Shown one piece after another: positions 1-6,157 of a stretch of 13,272 nucleotides of DNA; the first letter of the stretch is position 1; each line of letters opens with the position of its first letter. The position numbers and the translations under genes were made by a program. This DNA comes from Ruminococcus sp. UBA4383. Lineage in GTDB: Bacteria > Bacillota > Clostridia > Oscillospirales > Ruminococcaceae. Under the pieces are notes generated by a model. It did not search any database. It saw nothing but the letters and a program-made list of their open reading frames with translations, and was not told the DNA's origin. The stretch spans positions 1-13,272 of the forward strand of contig DGRR01000221.1 in the NCBI GenBank assembly GCA_002389995.1, read 5' to 3'.

Positions 1-590
1 TTAAGGCAGGCTCTTGCGAAACCTGCGATACTGTTGTCGAGGTTATGGAGACCCTGAATGATACCGTCGGAATTTTTGAAATCGTGGATAAGTTCTCTTG
101 TTTCGTTGCCGTTTTCGTCAGTGACAACGAGTTCAGCCTTACAGCCCTGATTTACACGCATTTCGGTATTTTTATAAACATCACCGTAAGCGTGACGTGC
201 GATAGTGATAGGCTTAGTCCATGTAGGTATATAGGGTTCGATACCCTTGACGATAATAGGAGTTCTGAAAACAGTACCGTCAAGAGCGGCTCTTATAGTA
301 CCGTTGGGAGATTTCCACATCTGTGAGAGGTTATATTCGGGCATTCTTGCGGCATTGGGGGTGATAGTAGCGCACTTTACGGCAACGCCGTATTTTTTTG
401 TAGCCTCAGCGGAATCGAGAGTAATCCGGTCTTTAGTCTCCTCACGTTTTTTGAGTCCGAGGTCATAATATTCTGTATTAAGCTCCACATATGGTTCAAG
501 GAGAGTTTCCTTAATCCACTGCCAGAGTATTCTTGTCATTTCGTCCCCGTCCATTTCAACGAGGGGAGTTTTCATAATAATCTTAGCCAT
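1..590 (-). CDS. icd: NADP-dependent isocitrate dehydrogenase, N-terminal half (3' end outside window)
   Basis: Cytosolic enzyme that oxidatively decarboxylates isocitrate to 2-oxoglutarate with NADP, feeding glutamate synthesis. I translated it by hand: 196 codons are present, begin MAKIIMKTPLVEMDGDEMTR, and stay open to the window edge. The family is about 400 residues, so roughly half is present. It matches the eukaryote-like dimeric IDH subfamily rather than the E. coli type. The conserved residues fall at the same numbers as in human IDH1: K72, T75, T77 (KCATITP), S94, N96, R100 (SPNGTIR), R109 (GTVFR), R132 and Y139 (ARHAYGDVY). The substrate arginines are intact. The start at 590 is set by GGAGG nine bases upstream. 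It is the last visible gene of the acn operon, 21 bases after the macrodomain gene, and no promoter is seen in that gap. The subfamily call is secure; the C-terminal half cannot be checked here. Confidence 0.96.
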   Translation of the reverse strand, partial: MAKIIMKTPLVEMDGDEMTRILWQWIKETLLEPYVELNTEYYDLGLKKREETKDRITLDSAEATKKYGVAVKCATITPNAARMPEYNLSQMWKSPNGTIRAALDGTVFRTPIIVKGIEPYIPTWTKPITIARHAYGDVYKNTEMRVNQGCKAELVVTDENGNETRELIHDFKNSDGIIQGLHNLDNSIAGFARACL

Positions 591-611
591 TGGTAATTAC
601 CTCCATAAAAT

Positions 612-1307
612 TTAATCGGGAATTGCGAAAATTATCTTGATATTCTGCGGAAAACTGTCATTTATAGATTTTTCAAACATATCGAGGACGATTTCACGCT
701 TATTGCCGAACATACCGCAGCCGAAAGCACCGAGTACAAGTACATCGGGATTTTTTTCAGCGGCTATACTGAGTATCATATCAATACGCTCCTGCATTTT
801 CTGATTTATTTTCTTGTCCGAAAAGATAAATTTTGCGAAAGTCCTGTTGACGGCAGGGATAGTAAGAAATCCGCAAGTGAGCGGTTTTTCGAGCAGATTA
901 CCCGCACCGTCCCTTATAATGGGGACATTCTGAGAATATATGAGAGTATTGGTATAATCGGGAAGAATATGCAGTCTGTTGCGTCTGTAATACTTTTTCT
1001 GATATCTGATAGTATAATACAGCAGAGAACTTCTGCAAAGGCTTTCCTCCTGAGCATTGCCGCCGAGGACATATCCGCCGCCGGCATACATGGCGTTAGC
1101 GAAATTCAGGGCGAGGACGTTATAATTCTCGGCATACGAGAGAATACATTCAACAGTAGTCTGTTTAACAATATTATCCCTGACCGAAAAATTATTTTTA
1201 ACGCCCTGAATCTTATTGAAATCTGTAAAAACTTCCGAATGCATATCAGGGAAACTGCCGTTTTTAAATATTTTATCATTTTCGAGTTTTAATTTAAGAT
1301 ACCCCAT
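612..1307 (-). CDS. TIGR02452-family macrodomain protein, bacterial-type poly(ADP-ribose) glycohydrolase candidate
   Basis: 231 residues, the right size for TIGR02452/DUF2263, the family that includes bacterial-type PARG, which cleaves ADP-ribose polymers. Seen in the sequence: NFANA at 68-72, then a GGG-X7-QEE signature with GGG at 76-78 and QEE at 86-88. Glu88 is in the position of the catalytic glutamate. It is followed by SLCRSSLLYY, and near the C-terminus comes a second macrodomain loop, LGAFGCGMFGN (about 192-202). No signal peptide or membrane helix is visible, so it should be cytosolic. One oddity is Tyr-Ala before GGG, where I remember proline as usual. The start at 1307 has AAGGTG eight bases upstream. 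It lies 9 bases after a small membrane protein gene and 21 before icd, so it is probably co-transcribed with acn. Family assignment is strong. The actual substrate (polymer, mono-ADP-ribosyl or free ADP-ribose derivative) is unknown. Confidence 0.88.
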   Translation of the reverse strand: MGYLKLKLENDKIFKNGSFPDMHSEVFTDFNKIQGVKNNFSVRDNIVKQTTVECILSYAENYNVLALNFANAMYAGGGYVLGGNAQEESLCRSSLLYYTIRYQKKYYRRNRLHILPDYTNTLIYSQNVPIIRDGAGNLLEKPLTCGFLTIPAVNRTFAKFIFSDKKINQKMQERIDMILSIAAEKNPDVLVLGAFGCGMFGNKREIVLDMFEKSINDSFPQNIKIIFAIPD

Positions 1308-1316
1308 AACAACACC

Positions 1317-1511
1317 TTATTTGCCAAACATAGGTATAAACATTCCTGCAAAGAGAGCCATAAGAAAAATCATACCTGTAATATCGACAGCTTTCTGAAA
1401 TTTAGTCCAGCCTTTTTTATAGTGCTTATATGCATTTATTCCCCAGAAAAGGAGCATAAGCAGCAACAGAAAAAGGAGAATATTGAAAGAGCCTTTTAAA
1501 TTATTTTCCAT
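1317..1511 (-). CDS. small two-helix membrane protein, function unknown
   Basis: 64 residues; I do not recognise a family. Two hydrophobic helices are visible, at about residues 10-27 (leucine-rich) and 43-61. A short basic loop joins them (YKHYKKGWTKFQK), so by the positive-inside rule the loop is probably cytoplasmic and both ends outside. The gene looks real despite its size. It has AGGAGG six bases before ATG, starts 14 bases after the acn stop, ends 9 bases before the macrodomain start, and nearly fills the space between them. It is probably expressed from the acn promoter. Its tight spacing to the macrodomain gene suggests the two could work together, but this is inference from position only. 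No cysteine, histidine cluster or other catalytic motif is seen. Confidence 0.72.
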   Translation of the reverse strand: MENNLKGSFNILLFLLLLMLLFWGINAYKHYKKGWTKFQKAVDITGMIFLMALFAGMFIPMFGK

Positions 1512-1525
1512 TGCTGCCTCCTGAA

Positions 1526-3463
1526 TTATTTCATACTTTCTCTTGTAAAGTCGAGCAGACCGCCTGCGAGCATGATATCCTTTGTACGTCCTGAGAGTTC
1601 GCAGAGGACAGGAATTTCAGTGCCGTTAGTCTTATCGATTACAGTGAGCTGAGTTTCACCGTTTTCGACAGATTTTCTGACATCTGCGAGGAGGAGAATA
1701 TCGCCCTCATTGATTTTGTCGTAATCAGCCTCATTGACGAAAGTAAGGGGAAGAATACCTGCATTTATGAGGTTGGCACGGTGTATTCTTGCGAAAGACT
1801 TGACGAGAACAGCCTTTACACCGAGGTAAAGAGGAGCGAGTGCAGCGTGTTCTCTTGATGAACCCTGACCGTAGTTTGAACCGCCGACAATGATACTTTT
1901 TCCGAGTCTTTCAGCTCTTTTCGGGAAACTCTCATCGCATACAGCGAAGCAGAACTGAGAAATTTTCGGGATATTTGAACGGAGCGGAAGAATTTTAGCA
2001 CCTGCGGGCATGATATGGTCGGTAGTGATATTGTCACCGACTTTAAGGGAAACAGGAGCGTCAATAGTATCAAGGAGAGGAGAAGTTTCGGGATAAGGCT
2101 TGATATTCGGACCTCTGAGGATTTCAACGCTGTCCATTTCCTCAGCAGGAACGGGCGGAACGATCATATTATCGTTTATTGTAAATTCTTCGGGAAGTTT
2201 GAAATCAGGCATATCACCGAGTTCTCTGGGGTCGGTGAGGTAGCCGTTTATAGCGGAAACGGCAGCCATTTCGGGTGATACGAGATAAATCTGACCGTCC
2301 TTAGTACCACTTCTTCCCTCAAAGTTTCTGTTGAAAGTACGGAGTGAGATACCCTTTGAATTAGGAGACTGACCCATACCGATACAAGGACCGCAGGCAC
2401 TTTCGAGGATTCTTGCGCCTGCATCAATGAGGATTGAAAGCGCACCGTTCTGAGCCATCATATTGAGAACCTGTTTAGAGCCGGGAGCGATAGCAAGGGA
2501 GACATCGGGGTGAACAGTTTTACCCTTTAAGATATGAGCGACTTTAAGCATATCGAGGAGGGAGGAGTTTGTACATGAACCGATACAAACCTGATCAATT
2601 TTAAGCTTACCGATTTCCTCAACGCTTTTAACATTATCGGGAGAATGTGGACAAGCGGCAAGCGGAACGAGTTCGCTGAGGTTGATATTCAGTTCTTCAT
2701 CATAAACGGCATCATCATCAGCGGAAAGGGGCTGCCATACTTCCTCACGTTTCTGAGCTTTAAGGAACTGCTTGGTAATTTCATCTGACGGGAAAATAGA
2801 AGTAGTAGCACCGAGTTCTGCGCCCATATTTGTTATAGTAGCTCTTTCAGGAACTGAGAGAGTTTTAACGCCTTCGCCTACATATTCGATAACTTTTCCG
2901 ACACCGCCCTTGACGGACATTCTCTTTAATACTTCGAGGATAACGTCCTTAGCGGAAACCCACGGACTTAATTTACCTGTGAGGTTTACCTTAACGACTT
3001 TGGGGCAGGTTATGTAATAAGCACCGCCGCCCATAGCGACAGCGACATCAAGACCGCCTGCACCGATAGCAATCATACCGATACCGCCGCCAGTGGGGGT
3101 ATGGCTGTCCGAGCCGATGAGAGTTTTACCGGGGATACCGAATCTTTCGAGGTGAACCTGATGACAGATACCGTTACCGGGACGGGAGAAATATATACCA
3201 TGTTTTTTAGCTACACTTCCGATAAAGCGGTGGTCGTCAGCATTTTCAAAACCGCTCTGGAGGGTATTGTGGTCGATATAAGCGACACTTTTTTCAGTTT
3301 TTACTCTGGGAACGCCCATAGCCTCAAATTCGAGGTAAGCCATAGTACCCGTAGCGTCCTGAGTGAGAGTCTGGTCGATTTTGATACCGATTTCCTGACC
3401 CTTGACATACTCACCGTCAACGAGGTGAGCCTTTAAGATTTTTTCAGTAAGAGTTAAACCCAT
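1526..3463 (-). CDS. acn: aconitate hydratase (Aquifex-type, short form)
   Basis: Cytosolic [4Fe-4S] enzyme interconverting citrate and isocitrate. At 645 residues it is the short form (compare about 890 for E. coli AcnA), matching the Aquifex-type aconitase family. Numbered from the preferred start, GSDSHTPTGGGIG is at 117-129. The cluster cysteines are Cys297 (GSCTNSS), Cys357 and Cys360 (CGPCIG). The C-terminal swivel domain carries NITTDHIMPAG (478-488) and SNYGQGSSREHAAL (529-542), with the substrate-binding Ser-Arg-Glu-His. All signature residues are present. An in-frame ATG nine bases further up (3472) abuts the AAAGGA ribosome site with no spacing. The ATG at 3463 (MGLTLTEK) is nine bases from it and is preferred. 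It is first in an operon with the 64-residue gene, the macrodomain gene and icd, driven by a strong promoter at 3495-3523. Aconitase plus NADP-IDH together make 2-oxoglutarate. Confidence 0.96.
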   Translation of the reverse strand: MGLTLTEKILKAHLVDGEYVKGQEIGIKIDQTLTQDATGTMAYLEFEAMGVPRVKTEKSVAYIDHNTLQSGFENADDHRFIGSVAKKHGIYFSRPGNGICHQVHLERFGIPGKTLIGSDSHTPTGGGIGMIAIGAGGLDVAVAMGGGAYYITCPKVVKVNLTGKLSPWVSAKDVILEVLKRMSVKGGVGKVIEYVGEGVKTLSVPERATITNMGAELGATTSIFPSDEITKQFLKAQKREEVWQPLSADDDAVYDEELNINLSELVPLAACPHSPDNVKSVEEIGKLKIDQVCIGSCTNSSLLDMLKVAHILKGKTVHPDVSLAIAPGSKQVLNMMAQNGALSILIDAGARILESACGPCIGMGQSPNSKGISLRTFNRNFEGRSGTKDGQIYLVSPEMAAVSAINGYLTDPRELGDMPDFKLPEEFTINDNMIVPPVPAEEMDSVEILRGPNIKPYPETSPLLDTIDAPVSLKVGDNITTDHIMPAGAKILPLRSNIPKISQFCFAVCDESFPKRAERLGKSIIVGGSNYGQGSSREHAALAPLYLGVKAVLVKSFARIHRANLINAGILPLTFVNEADYDKINEGDILLLADVRKSVENGETQLTVIDKTNGTEIPVLCELSGRTKDIMLAGGLLDFTRESMK

Positions 3464-3472
3464 TGAAATCAT

Positions 3473-3478
3473 TCCTTT
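3473..3478 (-). promoter_or_regulatory. ribosome binding site deciding the acn start
   Basis: Minus-strand AAAGGA within AGAAAGGA. It touches the upstream ATG at 3472 but is nine bases from the ATG at 3463. Normal spacing therefore selects 3463 and shortens the protein by three residues. Confidence 0.65.
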
Positions 3479-3494
3479 CTAAATATATACTTTA

Positions 3495-3523
3495 ATTTTA
3501 CAACATTTCGCTTACTTTGTCAA
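3495..3523 (-). promoter_or_regulatory. sigma-A promoter of the acn operon
   Basis: On the minus strand, TTGACA (3518-3523) and TAAAAT (3495-3500) are separated by exactly 17 bases. The predicted transcript starts near 3488, giving a leader of about 25 bases before the acn ATG. The -35 box is perfect and the -10 is 5/6. The promoter lies between the terminator of the lon-lysA block and acn, so the acn block should be transcribed on its own. I see no convincing operator over it. Confidence 0.85.
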
Positions 3524-3563
3524 GATTTGAACAATGTATTTGTTAGTATTGTAAAACACAAAT

Positions 3564-3597
3564 TAAAAAATAATCTCCCTGACTTGACAGAGAGATT
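3564..3597 (-). terminator. intrinsic terminator of the lon-ysxC-lysA block
   Basis: On the minus strand, AATCTCTCTG (3588-3597) pairs over all ten positions (one G-U) with CAGGGAGATT (3572-3581). The loop is six bases (TCAAGT), and an ATTTTTT tract follows at 3565-3571. It starts six bases after the stop of the membrane protein gene. On the plus strand the stem is followed by A residues, so it is expected to work on the minus strand only. Confidence 0.9.
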
Positions 3598-3603
3598 AAA
3601 AAT

Positions 3604-4158
3604 TCATACAAAACCGTTTTTTACAATATCCTGAAATGCAAGGAAATTCACAGCAACAGCAAGAATAAAAAACGGCATAAACAAAAGCACATAGCAGATA
3701 TCTTTAACGACAGTCCGCCAGCCGAGATTAGTAAGATTCATTATATTATCATAAGAATAAACATTCACATCATGCGGATATTTATTTTTATTATCTGTCG
3801 CATTAAACGTATGTGTATGCTCATGATTATTGCTGTCAGTCCATGTAACCGACAGATAGCCGTAATGTCTGTAAGGTCTTGCCATACCGTTGCAGACACC
3901 GACATATTTAAAGCCTTTTATGATTATAAAAATATCTGACACAAGCCGTCCGAAGCAAGGTATCATCAATACCAGGCTGATGACAAGCCCGATGAGACAG
4001 CAGGCTATTTCTGTAATTTTCATATTCCCCGTGAAAAATCCAGCCGCAAAGGAAATCAGCCAGAAAATCAGGATAATAATGACATACTTGAAAACGGTCT
4101 GCCGGAGAAACCATAAAACTAAGAGAACAGCTTTAAAAAAGCCTTTAAATTTTTTCAT
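3604..4158 (-). CDS. three-helix membrane protein, function unknown
   Basis: 184 residues; family not recognised with certainty. Hydrophobic helices are visible at about 23-43, 49-70 and 154-175. Between the second and third is a soluble segment of about 75 residues with a beta-rich look (YLSVTWTDSNNHEHTHTF, about 101-118, then VNVYSYDN). This resembles the extracytoplasmic domain of DUF3592-like membrane proteins, but only loosely. The HEHTH cluster could bind metal; this is a guess. The N-terminus is basic (MKKFKGFFK). Its ATG overlaps the lysA stop by one base as TAATG, and I find no purine-rich ribosome site upstream, so translation is probably coupled to lysA. It is the last gene before a strong terminator, and the co-transcription with lysA gives no firm functional clue. 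Confidence 0.82.
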   Translation of the reverse strand: MKKFKGFFKAVLLVLWFLRQTVFKYVIIILIFWLISFAAGFFTGNMKITEIACCLIGLVISLVLMIPCFGRLVSDIFIIIKGFKYVGVCNGMARPYRHYGYLSVTWTDSNNHEHTHTFNATDNKNKYPHDVNVYSYDNIMNLTNLGWRTVVKDICYVLLFMPFFILAVAVNFLAFQDIVKNGFV

Positions 4159-5456
4159 TAAATATCATTTCTGATAATATCGTCAAGTGATTCACGTTTA
4201 ACAGCGATTCTTGCCTCACCGTTATTAACGAAAACGACAGCAGGTTTCTGTAATCTGTTGTAATTGCTTGACATAGAGTAATTATAAGCACCCGTAGCGC
4301 ACACAGCGATTATGTCGCCTGATTCAGCGTGCTGGAGGGGCATATTTTCGCCTATTAAGTCACCGCTTTCGCAGCATTTACCTGCGATAGTAACATTTTC
4401 GGAGCGTTCCTCATTTGCCTTATTAGCGACAACAGCCTCATAACGGGATTTATAGAGGATATATCTTGGACTGTCCGCCATACCGCCGTCAACGGAAATA
4501 TAAGTTCTTATATTCGGGATTTCCTTTCTTGCGCCGACAGTATAGAGAGTGATACCCGCAGGAGCGGCAATTGAGCGACCTGGTTCTATGTAGATAAAGG
4601 GACGGGAAATATTGAGTTTCTCACATTCCTCATTAACGACTTTGGAGACTCTTTCGAGGTACACTTCAAAGGGCTGGGGGTCATCGGAATTCAGATATTT
4701 GATACCGAAACCGCCGCCGAGGTTAAGACCTTTTATTTCGTAGCCGAGTTCATTTTTAATTTTTGCGATAAAGCCGAGCATAACTCTTGCGGCTTCCTCA
4801 AAGGGGGCGATATCGAAAATCTGCGAACCGATATGGCAATGCAGACCTGTAAGGTTTAAATTTTCGCAGTTTACGGCTTCTTTGACGGCATCGAAAGCCT
4901 CGCCTGTTTCGAGGGCAAAGCCGAACTTGCTGTCAATCTGACCTGTTTTGACAAAATCGTGTGTATGTGCATCAATTCCTGGTTTTATGCGGAAAAGGAT
5001 ATCGGGTTTTTTATTGAGACTGGAAGCGATATTTTCGAGGCGGTGCAGTTCGCTGATATTATCGACAATTATATGACCTATATTATTTTCGACAGCGAAT
5101 TTAAGTTCCTCATCAGTTTTATTATTGCCGTGGAAGCCTATTTTTTCGGCAGGGAAACCTGCTTTAAGGGCGGTATAGAGTTCACCAACAGAAACGACAT
5201 CAAGACCGTCGCCCTCACTTGCAACGATTCTGCACATTTCCATACAGGAGAAAGCCTTGCTTGCATAGCATACAAGACCTTTGCCGTCATAGAATTTCTG
5301 CATACTTTCGTGAAAACGTCTTAAATTTTTTCTAATCATCTGTTCGTCCATGACATAGAGGGGAGTGCCGTAATTTTTTGCAAGTTCGACGGTATCAACA
5401 CCGCCGATAGTGAGGTTGCCATTCTGATTCACGGCTAAATTTTCGGATACAAACAT
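4158..5456 (-). CDS. lysA: diaminopimelate decarboxylase
   Basis: PLP enzyme of the cytosol that decarboxylates meso-2,6-diaminopimelate to L-lysine, the last step of the DAP pathway. 432 residues, normal for the family. From the chosen start: PLP lysine K67 in CYASKAFS (63-70), HCHIGSQ (206-212), the phosphate loop GGGFG (247-251), EPGRS (291-295), the catalytic cysteine in CCESGD (361-366), and the substrate segment YNYSMSSNYN (391-400). All key residues are intact. The reading frame stays open upstream to 5525, overlapping ysxC by 44 bases. The ATG at 5456 has AAAGGA eight bases before it and leaves 25 bases after the ysxC stop, so it is preferred. No separate promoter or lysine riboswitch is seen in that short gap, so transcription should come from lon/ysxC. 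Its stop overlaps the next gene as TAATG. Confidence 0.96.
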   Translation of the reverse strand: MFVSENLAVNQNGNLTIGGVDTVELAKNYGTPLYVMDEQMIRKNLRRFHESMQKFYDGKGLVCYASKAFSCMEMCRIVASEGDGLDVVSVGELYTALKAGFPAEKIGFHGNNKTDEELKFAVENNIGHIIVDNISELHRLENIASSLNKKPDILFRIKPGIDAHTHDFVKTGQIDSKFGFALETGEAFDAVKEAVNCENLNLTGLHCHIGSQIFDIAPFEEAARVMLGFIAKIKNELGYEIKGLNLGGGFGIKYLNSDDPQPFEVYLERVSKVVNEECEKLNISRPFIYIEPGRSIAAPAGITLYTVGARKEIPNIRTYISVDGGMADSPRYILYKSRYEAVVANKANEERSENVTIAGKCCESGDLIGENMPLQHAESGDIIAVCATGAYNYSMSSNYNRLQKPAVVFVNNGEARIAVKRESLDDIIRNDI

Positions 5457-5464
5457 TTTATCAA

Positions 5465-5470
5465 TCCTTT
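5465..5470 (-). promoter_or_regulatory. ribosome binding site deciding the lysA start
   Basis: Minus-strand AAAGGA with eight bases to the ATG at 5456. Nothing similar precedes the upstream in-frame ATG codons that lie inside ysxC. This supports the shorter lysA, in line with the usual family length. Confidence 0.7.
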
Positions 5471-5481
5471 CGTGGGATAAT

Positions 5482-6090
5482 CTATTCGTCAGCGACATCA
5501 TTGTCGTCAGCGATATCTTCAACAATTCCCCTTAATTCCTCAACGCCCTCGAAAGTGACGGAAGAAAAAGGGATAACATGGATTTCGTCAAAGCAGGGAA
5601 TTTCGGTTTTAAAAGCCTCCATGCGTTTTAATCTTTCAGTCTTTTTAAGCTTGTCCGCCTTAGTGAGAACGAGAACGAAAGGCATTTCCGTATCAATGAG
5701 ATAATTTATCATCTGAACATCGTCTTTTGTAGGTGCATGGCGCATATCAACGAGCATAAAGACGAGTCTTATATCCCTGTCGGAAGAGAGATAGCCCTCA
5801 ATAAGACCAGCCCAGCGTTCTTTTTCTGATTTAGCGACCTTAGCGTAGCCATATCCGGGCAAATCCGCAAAGTAGATATTTTCAAGCCCATAGAAATTAA
5901 TAGTAGCAGTTTTACCTGGTACGGAGCTTACTCTTGCGAGATTTTTTCTGTTAAAAATTTTATTTATAAGAGTAGATTTACCGACATTTGAGTGACCTGC
6001 AAAGGCTATTTCGATTCTGTCGCACGGAGGAATCTGTGAAAATTTTCCATAAGATGCGACATATTCCGCCTTATTGTAATTAAGTTTCAT
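5482..6090 (-). CDS. ysxC: ribosome-assembly GTPase YsxC/EngB
   Basis: TRAFAC-class GTPase needed for late 50S ribosome assembly. 202 residues from the chosen start, typical for the family. G motifs in order: P-loop GHSNVGKST (32-40), switch I around VPGKTATINFY (57-67), DLPG (76-79), TKAD (143-146), and the G5-like segment PFSS near 175. The family P-loop usually reads GRSNVGKS; here histidine replaces the arginine, outside the essential Gly-Lys-Ser/Thr. The frame extends upstream to a TTG at 6135 lying inside a hairpin. The AGGTG followed six bases later by ATG at 6090 (MKLNYNK) fits better. A second ATG at 6096 overlaps this site. The neighbourhood lon-ysxC is conserved in Bacillota, which supports the identification. 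lysA follows after 25 bases. The C-terminus is very acidic. Confidence 0.95.
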   Translation of the reverse strand: MKLNYNKAEYVASYGKFSQIPPCDRIEIAFAGHSNVGKSTLINKIFNRKNLARVSSVPGKTATINFYGLENIYFADLPGYGYAKVAKSEKERWAGLIEGYLSSDRDIRLVFMLVDMRHAPTKDDVQMINYLIDTEMPFVLVLTKADKLKKTERLKRMEAFKTEIPCFDEIHVIPFSSVTFEGVEELRGIVEDIADDNDVADE

Positions 6091-6118
6091 AAACATCACC
6101 TGTCTTTGCAGTTTAATT

Positions 6119-6149
6119 TTTATTCCTCCGCACAAGACGGAGGAATAAA
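6119..6149 (-). other. perfect 12-bp hairpin between lon and ysxC
   Basis: TTTATTCCTCCG and CGGAGGAATAAA pair over all 12 bases around a seven-base loop. On the minus strand it begins eight bases after the lon stop and is followed by AATTAAAC, not a T tract. A standard intrinsic terminator is therefore unlikely on that strand. The plus strand is followed only by a broken T-rich run. The stem holds both GGAGG and its complement CCTCC. Plausible roles are a processing or mRNA-stability element that sets the lon to ysxC ratio, or a weak terminator. Confidence 0.6.
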
Positions 6150-6157
6150 TTTATTAA

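Noticed and set aside
612..1511. Toxin-antitoxin module (DarTG-like)
   Set aside because: The macrodomain is TIGR02452/PARG type, and the neighbour is a two-helix membrane protein with no DarT-type ADP-ribosyltransferase motif.
2015..2278. Plus-strand and alternate-frame open frames within acn (also 1816-2127, 2248-2445, 2772-3017, 3101-3436)
   Set aside because: All are shadows of the acn gene, with no ribosome site or recognisable protein.
3464..3472. Upstream ATG for acn
   Set aside because: It touches the AAAGGA site with no spacing. The ATG nine bases later is normally spaced.
5457..5481. Lysine riboswitch before lysA
   Set aside because: Only 25 bases separate ysxC and lysA, far too short for such an element.
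5457..5525. Longer N-terminus of LysA
   Set aside because: Overlaps ysxC by 44 bases and makes the protein longer than the family. The later ATG has a good ribosome site.
6091..6135. TTG start giving a 217-residue YsxC
   Set aside because: The TTG lies in the loop of a stable hairpin. The ATG at 6090 has a ribosome site and gives the usual length.
6119..6149. Intrinsic terminator after lon
   Set aside because: The stem is strong, but the coding-strand side is followed by AATTAAAC with no T tract.
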